This document shows positions 11,961 through 23,030 of a DNA stretch of 64,000 nucleotides, piece by piece; the first letter of the stretch is position 1, and each line of letters begins with the position of its first letter. Position numbers and translations under genes: made by a program. The notes below the pieces were generated by a model that had not been told where the DNA came from, did not search any database, and saw nothing but the letters and a program-made list of their open reading frames with translations. Origin of the DNA: Owenia fusiformis (taxonomy: Eukaryota; Annelida; Polychaeta; Sabellida; Oweniidae); assembly GCA_903813345.2 (NCBI GenBank), contig CAIIXF020000005.1, positions 40,243,375 to 40,307,374 of the forward strand, read 5' to 3'.

Positions 11961-13375
11961 TCATAAAAATCTGGTATTTATTCAGTATGGCTGTTTAAAT
12001 TAAAAACTTCACATTTTAGGCTAACTTACATATTACATACCCTATTGCTGAAGATTTTGCCAAATGGAGACATTAAGTTTGCTTGGTTATTGTTATCCTG
12101 CAGTGCAGTTGACCAAATTGTGGGAGTAATTTGATGAAATATGAAATGTGCCATGAGATTATTATTTGGAGTTGCTGTTATGGAATTGTGGAATCTATGG
12201 AAATATGATATGTTTCGTGAGATTTGCTTCTATTTGGCGTTTCTGTTTTCAAAAGTTCAATTAGGAATTTATGCCTACACAGTGTACCAAGGGAATTGGA
12301 AGGTTTGTCTATTTTCAAGTTGTTTTTCATAAAAATAATAAGAAAACCTCACAATATATACCAAATGTTTTGTTATACTAGCAAAGAAAATTCTCATGCA
12401 ATGGGTATAGTATAGTATTTACATGTAACCCTCTGCTTGGATCCAATTATCCGTGTGAAAGCTGTAAAAAATGGTGTTGGCGTATCATACTCTAAAATTA
12501 AAGGTTTCCTTTTTGAACTTTTTAGAGTATAATATGGTTATTGGGTTATATATTTTAAGATATGTGTTGATCATAATAATGTTATTAAATTTTTTCCGCC
12601 TTGAGGGATTGTCTGCAATGAGGGATCCGTTTCAATCATGGAAATCAGATCCCCCATAGAGAACAAGAATTCAACAATTCCATGTCATCCTCAGTTCCTT
12701 TGAGTAGACACTCAATCACCTTACCAACACAATCTCTTGTGAAGTATTTCTTCCAGAAACAATTATAATTTGAGCCAATTTGTTTATACCCGTTGCAACA
12801 TCTAGTTGTATTCACAGATGAATTATATACTGCGAGCTTTCTATGAGGTTATGATCTTGACGAGCTATTACCAATTGAATGTGCCCCTGTGGAGTAACTT
12901 GTAAATGATTTTCTATTGTAAATTGAGATTTGTCGTGACATTTTGTCAATCTATTGCATGTTATTTTAGTGTTTTTAGTATTGTTTTTTCAATCATTTTG
13001 TTTCTAACTAAAATCAACTGCTCTTTGTCCAAATGAGTTGACTGGCCTCCAGGCCTATTTTCTAATGTTATATATCATTTAGCTTTGTATATTGATATCT
13101 GAAAGGGAAATTAGTTCAATCCCATATGTAATAAAGATAGTAGGTGAAGAGAATCTAATGCTTTGTAATCGCATAGCCTCTTTGCCCTGTGGAATAATAT
13201 CACCCAAATGGCATAATGATGCAATAAACACATATTAGGAAGTTTTCTATTATTCACAAGCAATAAAATACTTAGTTCAAAAGTGACACAGTAATTATTC
13301 CCTAATTGCATTTGCACCTTTTCATAGACGTCACGATGCTACAATGCTAGTAGTTTAAAGGAACGTAACAATATA
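11961..13375. other. Gene-free stretch
   Basis: No recognised exon. Short open frames around 12141-12659 have no family resemblance. Confidence 0.5.
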
Positions 13376-14096
13376 CAGGGTGTCCCAAAAAATAGTACCA
13401 CCGAAGAACTCTGAAATATTTTGAAATTAGGTCATCTGACAAACAATTTAATTATCATATACAGTGTACATCTGAAAGTTTCATCTGGTAAATTTGTTTA
13501 TTTTTAGAGAAATACTTAGTACCACCACCCATATTCCAATCTTTACTGAGACAAATATAGGATAATTCTATGAGTGATGAAGAAATATTCTTGAAATTTG
13601 GTCATCTGACAGACACATCAATCATGGGCCTATAATTTGAAAAAAATAAAAATGTGTTAAAAATGCATTATTTTGTTAACACATTTATTGATGATTCTAT
13701 ATTTGTATATTTAACCATTAAGTATTATCAGAATAGAACTATTTAAAGTTGATAAAAATGCTCAAATTGCATCACATAATGTCTTCGGAAAAAGTTTCAC
13801 GGGGGAGCATACCCCTGGACCCCCCAAGATCAGACATCCCCAAGTTGGCGTACCGACTCAAAATTTAGCCCTACGCCCATGTCAATTATCATAAATATCT
13901 GAGTTTCATCAGGTAACTCTATTTAGTTTAAGAGAAAAACCTATTTTTGTACCATCACCCATTTTCCATGTTTGGAATTGCACTTAGTTCTGCATCAATT
14001 ATGATGGAAGTCATTTAGAGCATTTCGTTTGAAATGTCAAACTTCTCATGAATTTTTGACATGTCTCATTTGGGTACAAATTTTTAGTACACCCTG
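13376..14096. mobile_element. 721-bp MITE, CAGGGTGTCCCAAAAA termini, TA target
   Basis: The left end CAGGGTGTCCCAAAAAATAG pairs with the right end ATTTTTAGTACACCCTG. TA lies directly outside each end, and an internal repeat of TACCACC/GGTCATCTGAC occurs twice (about 13396-13440 and 13520-13612). TA targets with CAGGGTG termini are seen in Tc1/mariner-type MITEs. Solo relatives of the terminus occur at 26686 (CAGGGTGACACAAAAAATG) and 57662 (CAGGATGTCCCGAAAG). Confidence 0.75.
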
Positions 14097-15077
14097 TATA
14101 CCAAATATTCCATTCTATTGGGGAGTACACATTCATCTTTCCCCGCAACATAGTTAAAATGGAGGCAGATGGAGACTGCAGGTGACAGAAGAATATACAA
14201 TCATTTTTTTAATCATGTGATCAGTTATTATCCATTGAGAAATAAAGAAAAATTCCAATGATATAATAAAGTGTTTTAGTATAAAGCCAAATGTTTAGGT
14301 TAACCCACCCCCTCTCCCTCAAAACACAAGCATCAATTAAATGCTTTGTGTTGAATATTATAGAATGATTTATATACTTGATATGAGGTTGTCTGAATGT
14401 GGTGCATGTTAAGCGTGGGGAGGTTGTTGCTTAGGGCAAAATGAAAAAATGTCAATGAACGCGGTGGATTTTCTTTTATAGATTTACCTTGGAATAAGTT
14501 CTCTTCTGGGTATTTTGTCATTAATGCAGACATGAATCAGTTCACACTCATAAATAAATTAAGTATTAGGTTTGGCATACCATTGAATTGTTTTAACATC
14601 CAATTGATTTTATAAATTGCATGCACATGAAAGTGACCCCTCATCCTTTCCCTTGGGTAATTATATAGTGCTCTTTGTAAATCAGTATATTGATGCATTC
14701 CTTAACACAATATATGCACGCAGGATCAGAGGATCATTTATTTTTCATTATATTTTTATTGTTTTACTCACATCTCACCAGATTATCATTGTTATTAGTA
14801 GATGATATTAAAGGCAGAATCAGATCTATACAGAGTGACGCAAACAACATGTGCAGTTGACCTACAGATATATTCCTTACAATCTCAAATATAATATCTC
14901 TCAAAAGATCCATGATATGTAATAAATTGGTGAAATTATAAGATTCGGTGTCAAAATGTGGAAAATGTTTAAATTCCCCCAAATAATAAAATTGGTTTTC
15001 ATATTTATATCGAAAATGAATGCATAATTGTAAAAATCTTTAGATTTCCTCAAATACAGTATACACTTTTGGTATAT
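14097..15077. other. Gene-free stretch
   Basis: AT-rich, with no gene or repeat boundary recognised. Confidence 0.5.
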
Positions 15078-15345
15078 TTAGAAAATAGACATGACAAGGA
15101 ATTTTATGAGCCCAAAATGTTAAAACCTTTTTTTAGAAAATAGACATGACAAGGAATTTTATGAGCCCAAAATGTTGAAACAATTTTTTAGAAAATAGAC
15201 ATGACAAGGAATTATATGAGCCCAAAATGTTAAAACTATTTTTTAGAAAATAGACATGACAAGGAATTATATGAGCCCAAAATGTTAAAACAATTTTTAG
15301 AAAATAGACATGACAAGGAATTATATGAGTCCATAATGTTAATAC
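15078..15345. repeat. 55-bp tandem repeat, five copies
   Basis: Copies of TTAGAAAATAGACATGACAA followed by GGAATTTTATGAGCCCAAAATG start at 15081, 15136, 15191, 15246 and 15300. Period is 55 bp, 54 for the last. It lies about 470 bp upstream of the IDUA-like exon, probably in an intron. Confidence 0.9.
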
Positions 15346-15817
15346 AGTTTTTGTCAATACTCGCTTGTAGTTTTCAAGAATTTGATATGAAAATGTAAGT
15401 GTGAAATTGTGCACTCAAAACTTAACTTTACTACAAGTTGATGTGATTCACTTAAACCTGAGACTTGCTTAAATCTTCAATAACTTCTATATTTGTTCAG
15501 ATATCTCCGAAAAAACAACAACATTGACATGCGCTTTAAAAAGATTGCTTACAACATTTTGCAATCTCTATTTCTTCTATTTCCTTTAAAGAGATATTCC
15601 TTGCCAGACCGTTTTTCTCCTGATATGCCGTGACCAGGAATATCCCTTAAGCCATATACAAATGAAGCATGATTTTATTAAGAAATTACTCCAAAAGAAA
15701 TATCAGAAATTTTTTTATAATGTGAACTGTCTCAACTACTTAGACAGACTAATCATTCTATCCTAAAAGGATCAAACTTATTTCACCTTTATTTATGATT
15801 TTTGTATTGTGTTTCAG

Positions 15818-15936
15818 TTGCATTAAGACTTATGAAGTAGAGCGAAGCAGCACATTAGAGGGACCTTACACAAACATCAATCTAATAGACACTATATTTA
15901 CTTCAATTGTATTTGCTCCCGTATCCACAAAGAAAG
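15818..15936 (+). CDS. IDUA: IDUA-like penultimate coding exon
   Basis: The acceptor TTGTGTTTCAG is preceded by a T-rich tract. The exon's first base completes a split codon and then 39 codons follow, from Cys-Ile-Lys-Thr to Ser-Thr-Lys-Lys, before the donor G|GTAAAT. No in-frame stop. Confidence 0.8.
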
Positions 15937-18264
15937 GTAAATTTTTGTGGCATCAATTTATGCATCAGTCACATTTGCTTGGCTAACTGTATGGACTACT
16001 ATCTCTACAACATTTGCAGACAAATGGTATCAAAAAGAAATTGTGTTCCTCAGAGTTTTTCATGACTTCGAAATGCTGATAAAATCAACCTCATCACAAA
16101 TGGTGAAATATTGTTATAGTCTCCAACTTTTTTGTGAACTGTGTTCAATGTTTGGCAGTTGGTGTTCCATCATATGCATTTTCACTGCTGTATCTGAACT
16201 TAATATGTATGTCCCCAGTCCCACATTAGCTATAAAATGCTGATCAAAATTGATGAAGCAATTTTACTGCTATTTGTAATTTTCATTGAATGAATGTATT
16301 GCGTCAGTAACAATTGACTTCATAGTTGCAACTCAATAATGATGAACACCCACTCCCTAATAAGGCCCCATCCACAAAGAGCCCACCCTCTCCTTGATAA
16401 GAGCCCACTCCCTGATAAGAGCCCATCTTGCTTCACAAATATCAAGAAACAGGTGAAATAAGCAAAGATTGAAGAAATTATTGTCCGTCCATCAGTCCGT
16501 CCAGAAGATAACTCAAATACTAGATAGTGGATGGATTTGCTTCAAAATTGGTGGAAATAAGCATATTGGTGAATAGTTTATACACAAAAAACATTTTCAA
16601 GATGGCCACCACTTTAGAAATGCCAGGAATATTTTTGAAAAATTTAGTTTTCATTTAAACCAAAGAAATGAATATTATTTTTTGAAATTTTAGTAGTATA
16701 TTCACAACATCTATCTTTGTCACATATGTTCCCAAGTTTTTCAGTCTGACCCCCAAGGGCTGTGTATGGGGGTCGGGAAAACAGGAATTTGCATTAATTT
16801 AATCTAAAGTATTAATCTAAAGTATAGCTTTATTATACTCAAATGAAAGCCAATTTAGAGTTCAAAGTATGGCTCAAGTATGTTATACTCAAATTGAAGG
16901 AAAGGAGTGGTATCGATATGGAGTACTTTTGGAACAGACGTTTCTCTCAAACCAGTCACAAAAAAAATCTAAAAATTTGACACATCGTCAATTTAAACAC
17001 AACATGTTTAGGTCTCTCAATATTGTAATTGTACAAAGGAAATTTTGGTTGATTTTAAAAAAGTATCTTGTTAATGAAATAAAAGTTTTATCTTGATTTT
17101 TATCTATTTTGGGGGGATTTTGTTTTAATTTTTTGAATACTTTTTTAAAATCAACCCAAAATTCCTTTGTATAACTATAATATTGAGAGGTCTAAAAACA
17201 TGTTGTTGTTGTATATGCTATTTTGTTCAAACAAGGTTCGGAAAGACATTTTATTTCATTCTCAAGAATTGGTAGATAGCAGCAAAACCAATTGCACTAG
17301 AAAAACAAAAAATGTTAACAAAAACAGTTATATAAAATATTTCTAAATAGTTTTCGCATTAAATTGTTGTCAATCAGTCAACATTACATAAAATACCTTT
17401 TTTTTATTTACAGAATGTTTTCAATGATTGGTTTAAGAGAAAAACATTGTTGAATTCAGTTCTCCATATCGATACCAATCCTTTAGGGTAGATCACAAAT
17501 ATGGTATTGTTTTTCTGATTTGTGCCTCAGAAAATTCAAAATGGCTGCTAACAGGAATTTGCGTCAATTTTGAGATATTTCTGAAGTATAGCTTTATTAT
17601 ACTCACATGAAAGGTAATTTAGAATAGGATGCAAATATAGTATCATTTTTCTGATTTGGGCCTCGTAAAATTTGAAATTGCCACCAAATGTGGCATTTCG
17701 CAATAATTTTTTGATCTCTTCAAAGCATGGCTATATTATACTCAAATTGAAGGAAATATGGTGTAGATCAGAATTATGGTATTGTTTTTCTGATTTTTGC
17801 CTCAGAAAATTCAAAATGGCAGCCTAGCAGGAACTCACTGTTACTTAGAGATTTCTTTAAAGTATGGTGACATGATACTTTATTAGAACTGATTATTGTC
17901 TTAATTATTTGTGCCTTTGAAACTCTTAAATGGTCACCAAAATACTTAATTCAGTGGAAATTCTGATATATCTCTAACACAAGTATTTTCAAGGGAAGAG
18001 TAGATGGAAAATATTACATTCTGACAAATACAGATCTGTATATGCTATAGTGTTCATTGGGATTTGCTTCTCCATGGAGTTGCTGTTTATATTTGAAATC
18101 ATTATGTGAAGTTGAATTGTATATTTTACTATTATTTTATGCTTTTTCATATAGATGACACGCTGGTTCGTGGCTTTTATCGGGTTAGAGCTGTAGATTA
18201 CTGGGGACAACATGGCGAATACTCCTTACCACTGCAATATCCAGACACAGGGGCATCATCCTGA
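15818..18264 (+). CDS. IDUA: Alpha-L-iduronidase-like gene, 3' part (last two coding exons)
   Basis: IDUA is a lysosomal glycoside hydrolase (family GH39) that removes terminal iduronic acid from dermatan and heparan sulfate. Only the C-terminal fibronectin-III-like segment is present. Exon A (15818-15936, 119 nt) begins CIKTYEVERSS and exon B (18155-18264, 110 nt) contains FYRVRAVDYWG. Both align with the end of vertebrate IDUA, where a CxxTYE strand and an S/YYRVRALDYW strand occur at the same spacing. Exon A starts after GTGTTTCAG and ends AAAG|GTAAA in phase 1; exon B starts after TTCATATAG, continues the frame and ends in TGA. Exon B adds 35 whole codons. The TIM barrel and catalytic exons were not found upstream; they may lie outside the window or have escaped reading. 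The identification rests on remembered family motifs. Confidence 0.8.
16480..16620 (+). repeat. Dispersed repeat R2 in the IDUA intron
   Basis: TCCGTCCATCAGTCCGTCC then GATAACTCAAATACTAG then CAAGATGGCCACCAC follow the same word order as the copies at 6085 and 58800. Confidence 0.65.
16640..17960. repeat. R3 tandem-like repeat in the IDUA intron, split by an insertion
   Basis: A roughly 140-160 bp unit recurs about four times: a GTAGATCACAAATATGGTAT-like opening, TTTTTCTGATTTGTGCCTC, AAAATTCAAAATGGC, then TAAAGTATAGCTTTATTATAC and TCAAATTGAAGG. The array is interrupted at about 16897-17490 by element E. The intact join is seen near 17740-17770, where TCAAATTGAAGGAAATATGG runs on without interruption. 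Confidence 0.7.
16897..17490. mobile_element. Inverted-repeat element E, copy 1
   Basis: GGAGTGGTATCGATATGG near the left end is inverted near the right end as CCATATCGATACCAATCC. The arms are long: TTTAAAAAAGTATCTTG, ACAAAGGAAATTTTGGTTG and ACATGTTTAGG on the left have inverted counterparts at 17140-17205. A second copy lies at 27688-28418. There is no coding capacity. It is inserted in the R3 array inside the IDUA intron. Confidence 0.8.
18155..18264 (+). CDS. IDUA: IDUA-like terminal coding exon
   Basis: After the ATAG acceptor the exon reads Asp-Thr-Leu-Val-Arg-Gly-Phe-Tyr and then RVRAVDYWGQHGEYS, closing with TGASS and a TGA stop at 18262-18264. The RVRAxDYW motif is diagnostic of the IDUA C-terminus. 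Any 3' UTR follows; AATAAA occurs near 19002, but I cannot say whether it is used. Confidence 0.82.
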
Positions 18265-20017
18265 CAGACACTACACATAAAACCTTTTGTTTAACAGATA
18301 GGTTATCATAATCATTTCAAAGATCATTTGAAGCATACAGCATTCAACAAAATGTGTGGACTATGAGATTCAAGTATTTTCGTTCTATCATCGAAAATTG
18401 TATCTCATGTTCTGCAATTTCTTGATGATATGTCCAAGTAATATTATTCATTTTTAACACTGATGATTGAGGGCAATTATATAATTTGTCAATTGGGGAC
18501 AACTCATGTAACTCAGAATTGCAGAAATCCTTTAGGAAGGCATATTTGAAGATTGTGTCACTATAAACATGATAACACACTGGCGGATCCGGATCCATTT
18601 TTAGGGCCCCAAAAATTTTTAGGCCCAAATTATCAAAAAATGGACCTCAAAATTTCAAAATTTGGGCCCAATTTTAGGTATTTAGTGGTCCAAAATATTT
18701 TTAGCTCTTGTTAGCTTCTGGATCCGTCAGTGTAACAAACATCATACATGAATGTGCAGTATATATCTCAGATTCTAATATGATTCGTAATGCCACCATA
18801 GCACCATAACAATTGATTTACTGGTCTAATTGGAGGTATGTATGACCGCTAAAATTCATAAATACAAATAGTTGTGTTTCTTGTCTGTTTATTATCATAT
18901 TAGAATCGTAACAAAGACCTTTATTTTATGACTAATGTCAAATATATGACAAATTTTATTCTGGCCATTGCCAAAGATTTCGGTATTCTAACAATGAACA
19001 GAATAAAATTTTCAGTCATTTATTACGCCATAAATCATTAAATCTCGGTCTTTATTCCTTAAATAGTGACATAATCAATATGTAATATACCATCTTTAGA
19101 TATTTTGCTTCCTAATTCAATGAAACTTGTCGACAACAATATATTATTCTCTTTCCAACTTGACAGCTTACAGGTGGAACATTTTTCGAGGTCAGCTTTA
19201 TTGGCAGTTTACCCAAAATAGATTTTTTTCACCAACAAAACTTGGTATGAGTAGTGTGTATGTTATATATCCCACCAAAGAACATGATATTTATCTTGGT
19301 GTAATTAATTCCAAAAATTGGCATATTTGTGTAAGAATGAAACATATACCGTGGCGGAATGATAATCTTCTGTTAGGGTACCTTACAAGAACTGGCGAAT
19401 ATCACATTCGATTACTTGTGATAATGAACTCTACATTATTTATGTGAGCCATTAAGTAATTAGTGTTGTTCAGAGTCTTTGGAAGTAGGAAAGTTTATTA
19501 TACTTAGTGCAATATTGACGCTACACCTAAAATGAAATGCTTCCCAACAAAATATAATTTTTATAATGCAATTTGATGCTTTCTTTGAAATACAATTACA
19601 TCATGATACAATTTATTAAGGTTTGTAGAGTTAATTATTTTGTTGTAAAACCAGTGGCAATTGGTTGATTAATCAAGGGACATCACAAAGTAGAATATAT
19701 GGCAGTTGCGTAATTGCACGAGGGGTTTTATTATCTCCATACTGTACTACTTATTTTTGTAAGTGTTATAGATTGCCCCTGGACTCTTAAATGAATAATT
19801 AAACCTTGTTCTAATATGGATAATCATATCATGTCACCAAGATGAAGTTCTGCCATCATGCTAGCAACCATTTTTGTGACGACTTTTGGGAGTCAATATC
19901 AGTGTTTTGCATTTATAACAATTGTAGCAATTGAAACTTGATGTGGCTATTACGTCCTGTTCATTCTTTGTCATATTTGTTCGAAATTTCTTAATAATGA
20001 CAGCTTAAAAGTTGTGA
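18265..20017. other. IDUA 3' flank / intergenic
   Basis: It holds a possible 3' UTR, one small MITE (18578-18735) and an inverted pair around 18951-19013 (CAAATTTTATTCTG and CAGAATAAAATTTTC). An open frame at 19127-19447 (106 codons) has no recognisable motif and is left uncalled. Confidence 0.5.
18578..18735. mobile_element. Small MITE with GGATCC-containing ends
   Basis: CACTGGCGGATCCGGATCCA at the left is inverted at the right as CTGGATCCGTCAGTG. The interior has repeated TTTTTAGG and GGGCCCAAATT words. No convincing target duplication. Confidence 0.6.
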
Positions 20018-20418
20018 ATTACACAGGGAGATATGCAGATTACTCAATTCGTACAAAATTAGTACTAAATTAGCACTCTGGCAAAAGTGCACTCATGAGC
20101 ACTCATGCCACGAGTGCTAATTTAGTACTAATTAATGATATGAGTACTCATTTAATGCTGAAAAATAAATTTTATTAGTACTATTTTATCACTCATGATA
20201 TGAGTACTCATTTAGCGCTAAACAATCAATGAAATTTCTGCTATTTTATCACTCATCATGAGTACTAATTTAGTATGAGTATCAAAATATGCAATAAATC
20301 AGTACTCGTGTAATAAGTGCTCATTTAGTACAAATATTTACTGAAATGAGTACTCGGTTAGCGTTAAAATGCCATGAGTACTATTTTAGTACTCGGCATA
20401 TCTCCTCATGTAATGAAT
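20018..20418. mobile_element. 401-bp palindromic MITE rich in AGTACTCAT words
   Basis: The ends ATTACACAGGGAGATATGC and GCATATCTCCTCATGTAAT are inverted. Between them, words such as AGTACTCATTTAG, TTAGTACTAAT, GAGCACTCATG and TATGAGTACT recur in both orientations, so almost any two parts can pair. No coding capacity. Confidence 0.75.
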
Positions 20419-21376
20419 TAGACAGTTGGCTTTCAAGCAGATGTATTTTCTTGTAATAAAGGTCCTCCAGGTTCAGTCATACAATGGAATTCTTGACATT
20501 TATCAATATTTTTTTTAAAACAGCTTTTGTCGATATTCCAGTGTTAAACATGCAAAGCATACTACATGTACAGCACATATGTGTGCTGGAATGGGGCAAA
20601 AATGTCATATTTTTCAGAAAGATGTATTTCTCTAATCTTGTAGTTTTGGCTTACTGGGTAGTAGAGATTTGTTACATGGGGAAATACCAGAGGAGTATAG
20701 ATTTCTCACTTAAGAGAGCAAGGCATTAACTTGCAAAGTGTGACTACCTGCCATTTGTTAAAGACACCGAGCACCAAACTCCAACAAAAAAAACTGTAAC
20801 AATTTGTCAGCACTTGTGGTGGTAACAAAGAAGACTATTAAGGATATTATATCCCCCAGATCTGGATGCACCAATAGAATTGGGAAAATGTCTGGAACAT
20901 GAATCTTGCTTTGACCAAAAGTTCAATTTTACTTTTTACTTTAAATGGTTTGCACAAAATACCTTATTTAGTCTTATAGATGAAATGTTCTTACAAGTCA
21001 GCAAGCTACAGTATAGAAGCATTCAACAAGCTTGCATCCGCTCATTTGACTGATTATTTCATTTAAAGGTATAAATTCATTCAAATATACATATAGCTCC
21101 AAGCACATTTTGTCTTTAAAAATAACATTCACTTAAATTGTAATTGTATCAAGTAAGCTCTAAATAAACATAGGCATGCCAAACACTCTTTGTGCCACCT
21201 GCCAAACCTGCCCTCCTCTACCTGACCTTGGGAGAGGTGCATATTTGACACAATGACGACCTAAGGGCATATTGAAAGTAGCAGGTATATGAATGTATTA
21301 TGAAATCTATAAATTCTCCTTTTGGGATTGACACCTGTCAAAGTATGAAGACATGGTTATAATGCCATATAGCAGA
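20419..21376. other. Gene-free stretch
   Basis: No gene seen. The open frame at 20484-20729 is unsupported by any motif. Confidence 0.5.
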
Positions 21377-23030
21377 GCCATATAATATTGATATGAAGTC
21401 AGTCAGTCCAATCGCTCGGTGGTAAAGCAATCGGCAAGATACCAAGCTATTGTAGCAGAGCCATATAATATTGATATGAAGTCAGTCAGTCCAATCGCTC
21501 GGTGGTAAAGCAATAGGCAAGATACCAAGTAATTGTAGCAGGGCCATATAATATTGATATGAAGTCAGTCAGTCAGTCCAATCGCTCAGTGGTAAAGCAA
21601 TCGGCAAGATACCAAGCTATTGTAGCAGAGCCATATAATATTGATATGAAGTCCAATCGCTCGGTGGTAAAGCAATAGGCAAGATACCAAGTAATTGTAG
21701 CAGTGCCATATAATATTGATATGAAGTCATTCAGTCCAATCACTCGGTGGTAAAGCGATCGGCAAGATACCAAGCTATTGTAGCAGTGCCATATAATATT
21801 GATATGAAGTCAGTCAGTCCAATCGCTCGGTGGTAAAGCGATCGGCAAGATACCAAGCTATTGTAGCAGGGCCATATAATATTGATATGAAGTCATTCAG
21901 TCCAATCGCTCGGTGGTATAGCAATCGGCAAGATACCAAGCTATTGTAGCAGGGCCATATAATATTGATATGAAGTCAGTCAGTCCAATCGCTTGGTGGT
22001 AAAGCGATCGGCAAGATACCAAGCTATTGTAGCAGGGCCATATAATATTGATATGAAGTCAGTCAGTCCAATCGCTCGGTGGTAAAGCAATAGGCAAGAT
22101 ACCAAGCAATTGTAGCAGGGCCATATAATATTGATATGAAGTCATTCAGTCCAATCGCTTGGTGGTATAGCGATCAGCAAGATACCAAGCTATTGTAGCA
22201 GGGCCATATAGTATTGATATGAAGTCATTCAGTCCAATCGCTCGGTGGTAAAGCGATCGGCAAGATACCAAGCTATTGTAGCAGGGCCATATAATATTGA
22301 TATGAAGTCATTCAGTCCAATCGCTTGGTGGTATAGCGATCAGCAAGATACCAAGCTATTGTAGCAGGGCCATATAATATTGATATGAAGTCATTCAGTC
22401 CAATCGCTTGGTGGTAAAGCAATCGGCAAGATACCAAGCTATTGTAGCAGGGCCATATAATATTGATATGAAGTCATTCAGTCCAATTGCTCGGTGGTAA
22501 AGCGATCGGCAAGATACCAAGCTATTGTAGCAGGGCCATATAATATTGATATGAAGTCATTCAGTCCAATCGCTCGGTGGTAAAGCGATCGGCAAGATAC
22601 CAAGCTATTGTAGCAGGGCCATATAATATTGATATGAAGTCATTCAGTCCAATCGCTCGGTGGTAAAGCAATCTGCAAGATACCAAGCTATTGTAGCAGG
22701 GCCATATAATATTGATATGAAGTCAGTCAGTCCAATCGCTTGGTGGTAAAGCGATCGGCAAGATACCAAGCTGTTGTAGCAGGGCCATATAATATTGATA
22801 CGAAGTCAGTCAGTCCAATCGCTTGGTGGTATAGCGATCGGCAAGATACCAAGCTATTGTAGCAGGGCCATATAATATTGATATTAAGTCATTCAGTCCA
22901 ATCGCTTGGTGGTAAAGCGATCGTCAAGATACCAAGCTATTGTAGCAGGGCCATATAATATTGATATGAAGTCAGTCAGTCCAATCACTCGGTGGTAAAG
23001 CAATCGGCAAGTAATACCAAGCTATTGTAC
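21377..23030. repeat. 83-bp minisatellite, about 20 copies, with tRNA A-box-like core
   Basis: The unit is 83 bp: GCCATATAATATTGATATGA, AGTCAGTCAGTCCAATCGCT, CGGTGGTAAAGCGATCGGCA, AGATACCAAGCTATTGTAGC, AGG. Starts at 21377, 21460 and 21543 fix the period. Variants alternate GCGATCGG / GCAATCGG / GCAATAGG and AGTCAGTCAG / AGTCATTCAG, and one copy lacks part of the AGTCAGTC motif. The core GCTCGGTGGTAAAGC resembles a tRNA internal A box, but no B box is present. The last copy decays after 23000. Confidence 0.93.

Noticed and set aside
19127-19447. 106-codon plus-strand frame as a gene
   Set aside because: No domain, signal or splice context, and base composition matches the intergenic DNA.
21377-23030. 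tRNA gene or tRNA array
   Set aside because: Only an A-box-like word is present. No B box, no anticodon arm and no cloverleaf pairing in the 83-bp unit.
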